Shown here: in pieces, positions 8,258 to 16,633 of the stretch
Position numbering within the stretch: the stretch's first letter is position 1
Layout: the number at the start of each line of letters is the position of its first letter
Assembly: GCA_937770485.1 (NCBI GenBank)
Contig: CALJHX010000038.1
Coordinates: forward strand, 1-51,094
DNA: 51,094 bases
Direction: 5' to 3'
DNA from: an uncultured Verrucomicrobiae bacterium
Lineage (GTDB): Bacteria; Verrucomicrobiota; Verrucomicrobiia; Limisphaerales; UBA1096
Made by a program: the position numbers and the translations under genes
Notes under the pieces: model-generated
Database searches by the model: none
Told to the model about the DNA's origin: nothing
Seen by the model: only the letters and a program-made list of their open reading frames with translations

Positions 8258-8588
8258 CACACGCGGCTCGCGTGTGTTATTTCGGCCTCCCGCCGAAATG
8301 CGGCTTGGGCGAGGGCGCTTGGTGCCCTGACGGGGCAACATGAGATATCCCGGGGTGTCACCCTGGGATAATGCGCCAAAAAAATATCCCGAGCCCTGAC
8401 AGTGCGAAATAAACCTTTCTGAACTCCAGCCTCTCATGCCGCCATTTCAGGGCTGAAACTCTTTGTGCACGTTGCAGATCCGGCGCGTTGCGCCGGGCTA
8501 TCTCATGCCGCACAGTTGGGGCTGACTCGTCGCTACAGCGTCTTGTAGTGCGTCCGTCAATGCCGCTTTTGGATGCGATCCAAAGCGG
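8258..8588. repeat. hairpin cluster in a 468-bp intergenic region (REP-like block)
   Basis: The interval 8248-8715 has no convincing gene. It holds at least five strong inverted repeats: 8258-8276 (8-bp arms, loop GCT), 8279-8299 (ATTTCGGC/GCCGAAAT), 8346-8370 (12-bp arms with one G-U pair), 8480-8496 (CCGGCGC/GCGCCGG) and 8563-8588 (11-12 bp arms, loop GCG). The first two could terminate the glycosyltransferase transcript. Five unrelated stems in 330 bp suggest an interspersed extragenic repeat or a decayed non-autonomous element. Copies elsewhere in the genome would settle this. Confidence 0.6.
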
Positions 8589-8646
8589 TGCGGAGAACCG
8601 TACTCCACGCCGCTGAAGCGGATTTTTATGACCCGTTTTTTTTGAC

Positions 8647-8670
8647 AACCCGCTTGGCCAAGCGGGTTTT
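8647..8670 (+). terminator. perfect palindrome with T-run, built from the repeated motif
   Basis: A 22-bp perfect palindrome (8647-8668) has the repeated core TTGGCCAA at its centre. It is flanked by TTTTTTTT upstream and by TTTT downstream, so it could stop transcription from both sides. It lies about 48 bp before the next gene. Confidence 0.55.
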
Positions 8671-8715
8671 GGTTTGCCCTGTGTGTTCTATTTGGGGCAC
8701 GGTTTTGCACGTCCA

Positions 8716-10698
8716 GTGAAAGACAGCGACGACCCATCCACCCTCCCGCTCGCCGGCAACAATGCCGGGGCTGAGGCCTTGTCCAATGTCCGGGAACAGG
8801 GCGGCAGCCTTGCCGGGCTGCGCACGGTCTGGGAGAGCCACCGGCGCGACGCCTGGGCGGAGGACGTCGCCATTTACCGCCAAGCGGTGGGCTCGGCGCT
8901 GAAGCTGGGTGAGGCGTTCCTCTCCTACGACATCGCCCGTGAGGGATTGGGGGTCTTCGCCGGTGATGTTCGGCTGTTGCAGTTGCAGGCGCTGGCCCTG
9001 GCTCGCACCGGGGCCACGCGCCGTGCCAGTGCCATTCTGGTCGGGCTTCGCGAACAGGGGCAGGAGGACGAGGAAACCTTTGGCATCCTCGCACGCACGC
9101 ACAAGGATTTCTGGATGATCGCCCCGACGGAGGAGGAGCGCGAACATCATCTGCGCCGCAGTCTAGAAGACTATCTCAAAGGCTATGAATGCTCCGGCGG
9201 CTATTACACCGGCATCAACGCCGCCTCGATGTCGCTCGTGGCCGGGGATACGGAGACCGCCCGGCGCATCGCCGCCGAGGTTCGCGTCATCTGCGAGGAG
9301 GGCCTGGCCAAGGGCGGGTCGGACTCGCCGGAATTGTACTGGTTGCTGGCCACCGCCGCCGAGGCGGCGCTGGTCTCCGGCGACATGGACTCCGCCCGAC
9401 TCAACTACACCCGCGCCACGACCGAGAGCGACCCGGGCGCCGCCGAGTTGAGCCGCACGCGGAGCCAGGCGCGATTTCTTCTCAAGTGCCAGGAACAGGA
9501 TGAGCACGCGCTGGACGATTGCTTCGTGCTGCCGAGGATCGGGCTGTTCACCGGGCACATGCTCGACCGCCCGGACCGGCCGGCCCCGAGGTTTCCCGCC
9601 GCGCTCGAGGAGGCGGTTCGTGGCGAGATCGAAGCGTCCCTCGAGCGGCGGGATGTCCAGATAGGCTACAGTTCACTCGCCTGCGGTGGCGACATGTTGT
9701 TTGCGGAATCCGTCCTCAAACGCGGCGGCGAAGTGCACATCTTTTTGCCGTTAGATATCGAGACGTTCATAAAGCACAGCGTCCGGCTTGTCCCGCAGGA
9801 GGGACTGGTGGAGCGGTTCCATCGCTTGCTCGACAGCGCTGCAAGTGTCCGCATTCTCAATGAGCATGGAGATTCCGACGACGGCGCCGGCTACGATTTC
9901 TGCAACCGCGTCATCGCTGGGGCCGCCATTCTCAAGAGCCGGTTTCTCGGCATGGACATCGCCCCCATTCTGCTTTGGGACGGGAAACGCGGCGACGGTA
10001 GTGGTGGGACGGAGTCGGTCCGCAACTACTGGTGCCACGCCATCGATCAAGAGGCCGAGATCTTGCCGATGGATCGATTCCTCGCCAAGGCCAGCGGCCT
10101 CGCCCTGCCCGAGCCGGCACCGAAACCGGCCGCCTCCGACGCCGGGCCGACCGACCGTGCTCCGCAGGAAATCCGCGCCATGCTCTTTGCCGACACAGTC
10201 GGTTTTTCCCGTTGGCCGGAGAATTGCATCCCGCCGTTCATCCGCGAGTTCCTTGGCCGTGTGGCGCCGATCCAGGAGCAGTGCGACACTCGGCCGCTAT
10301 ACGTCAACACCTGGGGCGACGCAATTTGCGCCGTGTTTGAAAACGTCGAGACGGCGGGCCGCTTCGCGCTGGCGCTGCAAAAAACAATGCGCGAGACCGA
10401 CTGGGAAAACACCGACTTGCGTAGAGACATCAGCATCCGCATCGGGCTGCACGCCGGGCCGGTTTACAAGTGCTTCGATCCCCTGATGGGGCGGGACACC
10501 TACTACGGAGCACACGTCAACCGCGCCGCCCGTATCGAGCCGGTCGCCGAGGAGGGGCAAATCTTCGCGAGCGACGCGTTTGCGGCGCTGGCTGCCATCA
10601 CGAAGGTGAGTGACTTTCTCTGCGACTACGCAGGCACACGCAAACTTCCCAAGGGCGCTGGAATACTCTCAACCTTCCTCGTCCGACCAGCCCGCTGA
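8716..10698 (+). CDS. TPR-like / SLOG-like / class III nucleotidyl cyclase protein
   Basis: A GTG at 8716 is taken as start (660 residues); TTG 8674 and GTG 8683 are alternatives, and there is no clear ribosome site. Residues 1-260 are helical, with repeats resembling the TPR-like DUF4071 region. Residues about 273-455 (IGLFTGHMLDRPDRP, then LACGGDMLFAESVLKRGGEVHIFLPL) resemble the Rossmann-like SLOG nucleotide-sensing family. Residues about 485-655 are a class III cyclase: metal Asp493 (MLFADTVGF) and Asp535 (NTWGDAICAVF), and the transition-state pair Asn602/Arg606 (HVNRAARIEP). All expected catalytic residues are present, so an active cyclic-nucleotide synthase is likely. There is no signal peptide or membrane segment. 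SLOG and cyclase domains occur in conflict-related signalling systems, but no effector gene is next to it, so defence is only a possibility. Confidence 0.8.
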   Translation: MKDSDDPSTLPLAGNNAGAEALSNVREQGGSLAGLRTVWESHRRDAWAEDVAIYRQAVGSALKLGEAFLSYDIAREGLGVFAGDVRLLQLQALALARTGATRRASAILVGLREQGQEDEETFGILARTHKDFWMIAPTEEEREHHLRRSLEDYLKGYECSGGYYTGINAASMSLVAGDTETARRIAAEVRVICEEGLAKGGSDSPELYWLLATAAEAALVSGDMDSARLNYTRATTESDPGAAELSRTRSQARFLLKCQEQDEHALDDCFVLPRIGLFTGHMLDRPDRPAPRFPAALEEAVRGEIEASLERRDVQIGYSSLACGGDMLFAESVLKRGGEVHIFLPLDIETFIKHSVRLVPQEGLVERFHRLLDSAASVRILNEHGDSDDGAGYDFCNRVIAGAAILKSRFLGMDIAPILLWDGKRGDGSGGTESVRNYWCHAIDQEAEILPMDRFLAKASGLALPEPAPKPAASDAGPTDRAPQEIRAMLFADTVGFSRWPENCIPPFIREFLGRVAPIQEQCDTRPLYVNTWGDAICAVFENVETAGRFALALQKTMRETDWENTDLRRDISIRIGLHAGPVYKCFDPLMGRDTYYGAHVNRAARIEPVAEEGQIFASDAFAALAAITKVSDFLCDYAGTRKLPKGAGILSTFLVRPAR

Positions 10699-10760
10699 AC
10701 CGATTGTCCAGCACTTCGTTTTTTCTTCGCGACTTCGCGTAATAACCGAGCAACACCGCG

Positions 10761-11808
10761 TCAATCCTGCACGCGGATGCGATAGAACTGCGACGCGCCG
10801 AGGTCGCCGCGCGGGTCGGACCACTCGATGCGGCGTTCACGTCGGCCTTGCTCTCGACGAGCACTCGAACGACCTCGATGTAGCAGTTGTAGGCCGCATA
10901 CTGTAGAGCCGTGTAACCGCCCTTGTCGCCGCCGTTCTCGATGAACCACTTGACCGCATCGGCCTAGCCGTTGGCCGCCGCGTAGTGGATGTCCGTCTCG
11001 GCGCGAAGCTCCTTGCCGGTGCGCGCGCCCTTGGCCAGGAGCAACTCAACCAGCGCAGCGTTCCTGAGTGACACCGCATAGTCGAGCGGTGTCTTGTTTT
11101 TACCGTCCTTGGCATTCACCGCCGCCCCAGCGTCGAGCAGCGCCTTGGCCAAGTCTAGGTTGCCGTCATAATAGGCAACGTAATGTAGCGCCGTCTTGCC
11201 GCGAAGTGCAACGGCGTTTGCTTCTGCTTGTTCAGGCTATTCACATCAACACCGGCCTCGAGGTGTTTCTTGATGGCCTCGAGCGCGCCGATCTCCGCGG
11301 CGACAGAAATCGACTTCGCCGCCGCCTCGTCGCTCTTGCTCATCACGCCGCCGCGGATGTAGTTGGCCAGTTCCCGCTTGGCCTCACCGGTGGCGAGGTC
11401 GAGCGCGGTGCGCCCCTTTTTGTCCTTGGCCTCGAGGTCGGCCTTGGCCTCGACCAGCAGCTTGGCCATGGCGAGTTGATTAAGCTGGGAGGTGTAGTGG
11501 AGCGGTGTCTTTTTGCTGTTGCTCGGCAGGTTGATATTCGCGCCGTTGGCCAAGGCGAACTCCGCCACTGCCGTCTGGCCGGTCCGAGCCGCGATGTGCA
11601 AGATCGAGTAACCGTTTTTGTTTTGTTCCCCGATCTTGTTGTCATTGGCGAGGAAGACCTTGATCGCCTTAACATCCCCCTTGGCGGCGGCCTCCCAAAT
11701 ACCGGCGGGAGGCTTGAGCTCCGGTTTTTCCTGCGCTTGGGCGGTGGCTGTGTAACCCGCCACGGCAAGTGCTGCGGCGGCCAAGATGCTGTGAAGCGTC
11801 CTCATCAT
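10761..11808 (-). pseudogene. secreted ankyrin-repeat protein, decayed
   Basis: The gene starts at 11808 with a signal peptide (MMRTLHSILAAAALAVAG to AQAQ) and at least six ankyrin repeats. The frame is lost near 11205 (TPLHFAA then GKTALHYVAYYDGNLD), continues in a second frame and meets an in-frame TAG at 10964-10966. Ankyrin text goes on beyond the stop (DAVKWFIENGGDKGGYTALQYAA, LVESKADVNA). A third frame then carries EWSDPRGDLGASQFYRIRV to a stop at 10761. That ending resembles the C-termini of other secreted proteins of this phylum, so it may be the true end or a fused relic. At least two frameshifts and one nonsense codon make a functional product unlikely. Palindrome copies lie at 11145 and 11546. 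Confidence 0.8.
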
Positions 11809-11976
11809 TTTCCGGAAAAGTATTCTATATTGACGGTTTGTAATAACGAAAAATGGCCTTATTCTGCTTTCGACAGCAAGCGGAATACCAACTACAAAAA
11901 CGGCGGTTTTTTTGGGTAAGGACGGTTGATCTGTGGTCAAGCGCGTGACCTCTGCGCACTTGAGTGCCACTCACTC

Positions 11977-12006
11977 AGCCGCCGCGCTTGGCCAAGCGCG
12001 GCGGCT
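11977..12006. repeat. 30-bp perfect palindrome around the repeated motif
   Basis: 15-bp arms meet at the core GCTTGGCCAAGC with no mismatch. It lies in the divergent region between the broken ankyrin gene and the CPA2 antiporter, 26 bp before the antiporter ATG. It could form a cruciform or an RNA stem in the leader. No T-run follows, so it is not an obvious terminator. Confidence 0.85.
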
Positions 12007-12032
12007 CGGGCATGCTACGGGCAGATTGCGCC

Positions 12033-14054
12033 ATGCATGAGATGAGTTTTTTACAGGACTTGGCAGTGGTCATGATTGCCGCCGGAATCGTGACCGTGCT
12101 GTTTCAACGCCTAAAGCAGCCGGTGGTGTTGGGCTACATCGTCGCTGGTATTCTCATTGGCCCATACTTACTAAAGCTCATTAAAGAGCAGGATGCCATC
12201 AAGTCGCTCGCCGAGCTGGGCATGGTATTCCTGATGTTCTCGCTTGGCCTCGAGTTCAATCTGCGCAAGCTTCGACGCGTCGCCGCCACCGCGCTGGTCG
12301 CCGCGCCGCTGGCGATCCTGCTAATGGTGTTCGTTGGCTACCAAGTCGGCCAACTGATGGACTGGACGCCGGTGAGTAGTCTGTTTCTTGGCGCAATTAT
12401 TTCCATCGCCTCAACGTCGGTGATCGTAAAAGTGCTGCGCGAAATGAAGCGCGACCGCGAGCCGTTCGCCGGGTTGATTTACGGCATTTTGATCGTCGAG
12501 GATCTGCTCGGCGTGGTGATGATCGTGCTGCTCACCGGCATCGCGTCCACCGGCGACCTTGGCCTGCAATCGATGGCCGCCTCCACCGGCAAACTGCTGG
12601 TGTTCCTCGTGACCGTGCTGGTGGTCGGGCTGCTGGTCGTACCGCGTCTGCTCAATTTTGTCGCCCGTTTCGAGAGCAACGAGCGGTTGCTGGTCGCCGT
12701 GCTGGGGCTTTGTTTTGGCACGTCGCTGGTCGCGGCCAAGCTGGGTTTCAGCGTGGCGCTGGGAGCGTTCCTCGTCGGCGCGGTGATGGCGGAGTCGGCG
12801 CAGAGCCGGCGGATCGAGGCGCTAGTCGAGCCTGTGCGCGACCTTTTCACGGCGGTGTTTTTCGTAGCGATCGGTTTGCTTGTTGACCCGGCGCTGCTGT
12901 GGCAGCACATCGTGCCGATCGCCGGCATCTCGCTGGTGGTGATGATCGGGCAGATCGCCGGCAACACGTTTGGCACCATGGTGGCCGGGCACGATGTGCG
13001 CACCGCTGTGCGGGTCGGCACCGGCCTGTCACAGATCGGCGAGTTCTCGTTTGTCATCGCCACGCTGGGCCTGACGCTGGGCGTGACCGACCCGAGCCTG
13101 TACCCGATCGTCGTCGGCGTGGCGCTGGTCACGACACTGTTCACGCCGCTTTGGATTCGCAACGCCGACCGCCTCACCGACGCGCTGCTGCGTGCCGCGC
13201 CGAAGCCGTTGGCCGGTTATCTCACGCTCTACAAGGATTGGGTCGAGCGATTCAAGGGCGGCCAGTGGAACAGTCTCGCGTGGAAGCTCTCGCGCAAGTG
13301 GCTGCTGCAAATGGCGATCAACATGGCGCTGGTCGCCGGGATGCTGATCGGTGCCGCGACTCTTGCGCGGATCGAGCCGGCTTGGCTGGCGAAATGGAAA
13401 CTAAAACCGGACACACTCCGCACGATGCTGTGGGTGGCTGCGCTGGTGTTCTCGCTGCCGATGCTCATCGCCAACCTCCGCAAACTGCAGGCGCTCGGCA
13501 TGCTGATCTCCGAAGCGACCATCCGGCACAAGTCGGCCGGGCAACGCACGCAGTCGCTCCGCGCGGTAGTGGCCAACGTCTGCCTCATTGCCGGCACGGC
13601 CGGGATGGTTCTTTGCGTGTTGCTGCTCAGCTCCGCGCTGTTGCCGCCGCTCGGCGTGATGCTGGCGTTGGTAGTGGTGCTGGTGGTGGTGGCCTGGCTG
13701 CAATGGAGGTTTCTCGTGCGCGTTTATGCCCGGGCACAGATTGCGCTTAAGGTAACATTCGAGGCCAACGAGCTTGGCCAAGCGGAGATCGAGGCCGCCG
13801 ACCTTCCGGCCGGTTTGCTTGAGGCCGCGCACCTGGACAGCGTGCGCCTGGCCAAGGGCAGCCCGGTGATCGATCAACGGATCGGCGAACTGGATTTGCG
13901 CGCGAACACCGGCGTGAGCATCGTGGGCATCGAGCGCGACGGCGAGCGCATCGTCAACCCCGGCCCGGAGAAGACGCTGCTCGAGGGCGACCGATTGCTG
14001 CTGCTCGGCGAGGACACCCAGCTCCCCAAGGCCAAGGCCGAGTTGAACGGCTAA
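12033..14054 (+). CDS. CPA2-family cation/proton antiporter with RCK-C (TrkA-C) domain
   Basis: The ATG at 12033 gives 673 residues; ATG 12042 is equally possible. About 12 membrane segments cover residues 5-390 (for example VVLGYIVAGILIGP and AELGMVFLMFSLGLEFNL), with GLSQIGEFSFVIATLG typical of KefB/YbaL relatives. A second group of helices lies at about 425-560. A C-terminal RCK-C domain (about 590-670, SPVIDQRIGELDLRANTGVSIVGI) could bind a regulatory ligand. No NAD-binding RCK-N domain is present. The protein would exchange K+ or Na+ for protons across the inner membrane. The linker before the RCK-C domain reads NELGQAE, coded by a copy of the repeated palindrome (13774). The stop is 8 bp from that of lysS on the other strand. 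Confidence 0.9.
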   Translation: MHEMSFLQDLAVVMIAAGIVTVLFQRLKQPVVLGYIVAGILIGPYLLKLIKEQDAIKSLAELGMVFLMFSLGLEFNLRKLRRVAATALVAAPLAILLMVFVGYQVGQLMDWTPVSSLFLGAIISIASTSVIVKVLREMKRDREPFAGLIYGILIVEDLLGVVMIVLLTGIASTGDLGLQSMAASTGKLLVFLVTVLVVGLLVVPRLLNFVARFESNERLLVAVLGLCFGTSLVAAKLGFSVALGAFLVGAVMAESAQSRRIEALVEPVRDLFTAVFFVAIGLLVDPALLWQHIVPIAGISLVVMIGQIAGNTFGTMVAGHDVRTAVRVGTGLSQIGEFSFVIATLGLTLGVTDPSLYPIVVGVALVTTLFTPLWIRNADRLTDALLRAAPKPLAGYLTLYKDWVERFKGGQWNSLAWKLSRKWLLQMAINMALVAGMLIGAATLARIEPAWLAKWKLKPDTLRTMLWVAALVFSLPMLIANLRKLQALGMLISEATIRHKSAGQRTQSLRAVVANVCLIAGTAGMVLCVLLLSSALLPPLGVMLALVVVLVVVAWLQWRFLVRVYARAQIALKVTFEANELGQAEIEAADLPAGLLEAAHLDSVRLAKGSPVIDQRIGELDLRANTGVSIVGIERDGERIVNPGPEKTLLEGDRLLLLGEDTQLPKAKAELNG

Positions 14055-14062
14055 CTTCGAAC

Positions 14063-15526
14063 CTACTCGGCGGCGGTTGTTTTCGGCTTGAGCTGAGGGA
14101 AGAGCAGGACGTCTCGAATGCTCTCCTGTCCTAGCAGCATCATGATCAGCCGATCGATGCCGATGCCGATGCCGCCAGCTGGCGGCATGCCGTGCTCGAG
14201 CGCGACGAGGAAATCTTCATCGAGTTTTTGCTGCTCTTCGCCGGCCTGGTTTTGCAACGCCTCACGCTGGGCCACGGGATCGTTTTGCTCGGTGTACGCC
14301 GGGGCGATTTCCTGCCCGTTAATGCAGCACTCGAACACCTCGATCGTCGTCGGGTCGTCCGGCGTGAGCTTGGCCAAGGGGATCAGTTCCTTCGGCAAAT
14401 GCGTGACGAACGTCGGCTGAATCAGCGTCGGCTCGATGAGTTTTTCGAACAGGCCGTTGGTCACTTCGTAATCCATGTAGTCGGGGCCGATCTCTGCGCC
14501 GAGGTCGAGGGCTCGTTTGCGTCGTTCGTCCGGCGTGACGTCGAACCAGTCGGCGCCGCCCTTTTCGCGGATCAACTCTTTGTACTTCACGCGACGCCAC
14601 GGGCCGGTGAGATCGATCGTGCGGGTGACGTTGCCCTCGGCGTCTTTGTGCTCGATGACGAGCGTGCCGACGACTTTTTCGGCGACACGCGTGATCATCG
14701 ATTCTAGCAACTCCATCATCGTCTCGTAATCGCCGAACGCCTGGTACGCCTCGAGCATGGTGAACTCCGGGTTGTGCCTCGGCGAGATGCCTTCGTTGCG
14801 GTAATTGCGGCCGATCTCGAACACGCGGTCCATCCCCCCGACGAGCAGCCGTTTCAAGTAAAGCTCAAGCGCGATACGCAGATAAAATTCGCAGCCCAGC
14901 GCATTGTGCCGAGTGACGAACGGCTGCGCCGCCGCGCCACCGGGGATCGCCTGCATCGTTGGCGTCTCGACCTCGATGAAGCCGCGCTCGTGCATGAAGT
15001 CGCGAATCTCGCGGATAATCGCGCTGCGCTTGTAAAAGACCTGCTTGACGTCGTCGTTGGCGATGAGGTCGAGGTAGCGCTGGCGGTAGCGCGTCTCGAT
15101 GTTCGAGAGGCCGTGCCACTTGGCCGGGAGCGGCCGCAGCGCCTTGCCGACGACGGTGAACTCCGCCGTCTTGAGCGTGATCTCCTCCGTGCGCGTCGTG
15201 AACATCGTCCCCTTCACGCCGATGAAATCGCCGAGGTCGAGCTTCTTCAGCACCTCGAACGCCTCGTCGCCGAGCGCGTTTTTCTGCGCGTAAACCTGCA
15301 TCCGGTCGGAGCCGTCGCGGATGTCTAGAAAGATGCTTTTGCCCATCGTGCGGAACGCAGTCATGCGCCCGGCCAAGGCGACCTCGCGGCCTTCCTCGTA
15401 GTTTTCGCGGGCCCCGGCGCACGTCTCGTCCGGGGTGAACTTGTTGGCAAACGGCTCGATGCCCTTCTCCCGTAACGCGGCCAGATTGGCCCGCCTCTGC
15501 TCGATTAATGAATTTTCCTCTTCCAT
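14063..15526 (-). CDS. lysS: lysyl-tRNA synthetase, class II
   Basis: The 487-residue enzyme charges tRNA-Lys. An N-terminal OB fold (about 50-150, GRMTAFRTMGKSIFLDIRDG) precedes the class II catalytic core: motif 1 (FMHERGFIEVETP), motif 2 (FEIGRNYRNEGISPRHNPEFTMLE) and motif 3 (GGIGIGIDRLIMMLLGQ). Length is usual for bacterial LysS. The active-site segment reads VFECCINGQEIAPAYTEQND, where many bacterial enzymes have ELFxxGREIANGFSELND; the change keeps the glutamates and Asn-Asp. It is transcribed towards the CPA2 gene, with only 8 bp between the stops and no visible terminator there. Confidence 0.96.
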   Translation of the reverse strand: MEEENSLIEQRRANLAALREKGIEPFANKFTPDETCAGARENYEEGREVALAGRMTAFRTMGKSIFLDIRDGSDRMQVYAQKNALGDEAFEVLKKLDLGDFIGVKGTMFTTRTEEITLKTAEFTVVGKALRPLPAKWHGLSNIETRYRQRYLDLIANDDVKQVFYKRSAIIREIRDFMHERGFIEVETPTMQAIPGGAAAQPFVTRHNALGCEFYLRIALELYLKRLLVGGMDRVFEIGRNYRNEGISPRHNPEFTMLEAYQAFGDYETMMELLESMITRVAEKVVGTLVIEHKDAEGNVTRTIDLTGPWRRVKYKELIREKGGADWFDVTPDERRKRALDLGAEIGPDYMDYEVTNGLFEKLIEPTLIQPTFVTHLPKELIPLAKLTPDDPTTIEVFECCINGQEIAPAYTEQNDPVAQREALQNQAGEEQQKLDEDFLVALEHGMPPAGGIGIGIDRLIMMLLGQESIRDVLLFPQLKPKTTAAE

Positions 15527-15568
15527 GAAACTCCCAAAAAGGGCGCACAGTTAATCACCCCGCCGCCC

Positions 15569-15600
15569 GCTTGGCCAACGAAAGTTTCGCTTGGCCAAGC
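15569..15600. repeat. hairpin made of two copies of the repeated motif
   Basis: GCTTGGCCAA (15569-15578) and TTGGCCAAGC (15591-15600) form 10-bp arms, continued by CGAAA/TTTCG with one bulged C. This is the clearest paired arrangement of the motif. It sits in the divergent region between lysS (start 15526) and the esterase lipoprotein (start 15648). Confidence 0.85.
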
Positions 15601-15647
15601 GGTTGACGCCGCCCGGGCTGTCGCTAAACTCGGACGACCGACAATTC

Positions 15648-16520
15648 ATGAAAATACGTCATTCGACCATCCTCCGGCTTGGCTTGGGCATAGTGCTGGG
15701 TGCCGCCGGCTGCACCACGCCTAGGCTCGCCCAGCAAAAGCGGGTCGTTTACGGCGAGCGCAACGAACACGAGCTGGCCTACGAATTCCTGCAGCCGCGG
15801 AAAACCAACGGCCTCGGCGTCGTGGTGATGGTTAGCGGCAGTTGGCGGTCAAACCCCGACGACTTCAAGCCGATAATGGGCAAGGCGTTCCTACGGCGCG
15901 GCTACTCGATGTTCGCCGTGTCGCACCTCTCCCAGCCCAAGGCGACCATCCCGGAAATTTACGACGACGTCACCCGCGCCGTTCGGCACATCCGGGAACA
16001 CGCCGATGAGTACGGCGTCGACCCCGGCCAACTCGGCGTCATCGGGGCCAGCGCCGGCGGCCACTTGAGCCTGATGATCGCCACCCGGGGCAAGGAAACC
16101 ACCGGCAAGCCGGACGGACTCGTCCGGGCAGTGGCGATCTTTTTCCCGGTCACCGACGTGATCAACTCGGGCAAGCCCCAAAAAAATGAGAAAGACGACA
16201 GGCCATCAAAAAAATTCCGCAAGTTGTTTGGCATCGACCCGGACGACATCGACGCATGGAATCGGGTCGGCCGCGAATTGTCACCGATCAACCACGTCGA
16301 CGCGGATACGCCGCCGGTGCTGATCATACACGGCGACGCCGACGAGGTGGTGTCGATCAAGCAATCAGAATGGTACATCGAGGCCGCTGAAAAGCACGGG
16401 GCCACGGCCAAGCTCATCCGCAAGCGGGGCAAGGGCCACGGCTGGGCAACCATCCTGTGGGACATGCGAACGTTCGCGAAGTGGTTCGACGAACACCTCG
16501 AGCCGCCCGCCGCCAACTGA
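15648..16520 (+). CDS. alpha/beta-hydrolase lipoprotein (esterase/lipase-like)
   Basis: The ATG at 15648 is chosen because it gives a lipoprotein signal peptide with lipobox GAAGC (Cys22). The fold is an acyl esterase of the BD-FAE/Aes kind: oxyanion region VVMVSGSWRSN, nucleophile elbow VIGASAGGHLSL (GxSxG), acidic residue in IIHGDADEVV and catalytic His in KGHGWATILWD near the C-terminus. It probably acts in the periplasm or at the outer membrane on ester-bound groups of carbohydrates or small molecules. The substrate is not known. A terminator follows at 16583-16602, so it appears to be a single-gene unit. Confidence 0.87.
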   Translation: MKIRHSTILRLGLGIVLGAAGCTTPRLAQQKRVVYGERNEHELAYEFLQPRKTNGLGVVVMVSGSWRSNPDDFKPIMGKAFLRRGYSMFAVSHLSQPKATIPEIYDDVTRAVRHIREHADEYGVDPGQLGVIGASAGGHLSLMIATRGKETTGKPDGLVRAVAIFFPVTDVINSGKPQKNEKDDRPSKKFRKLFGIDPDDIDAWNRVGRELSPINHVDADTPPVLIIHGDADEVVSIKQSEWYIEAAEKHGATAKLIRKRGKGHGWATILWDMRTFAKWFDEHLEPPAAN

Positions 16521-16582
16521 CGCTCACCCCGTTGGCCAAGGAGGAACTTGCAACGGGACGGTCTTTGAGGTACTCAACTCAC

Positions 16583-16602
16583 CCGCGTTTTCACGCGGTT
16601 TT
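16583..16602 (+). terminator. intrinsic terminator after the esterase lipoprotein
   Basis: A 6-bp stem CCGCGT/ACGCGG with loop TTTC is followed by TTTT. A second small hairpin (GCCCC/GGGGC, 16612-16625) lies between it and the lysC start. Confidence 0.55.
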
Positions 16603-16633
16603 CTCGCTTCGGCCCCAACCGGGGCATTTGCCA

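Noticed and set aside
16521..16633. Possible lysine riboswitch upstream of lysC
   Set aside because: The gap is only 112 bp and shows a terminator and one small hairpin; the multi-helix lysine aptamer would not fit.
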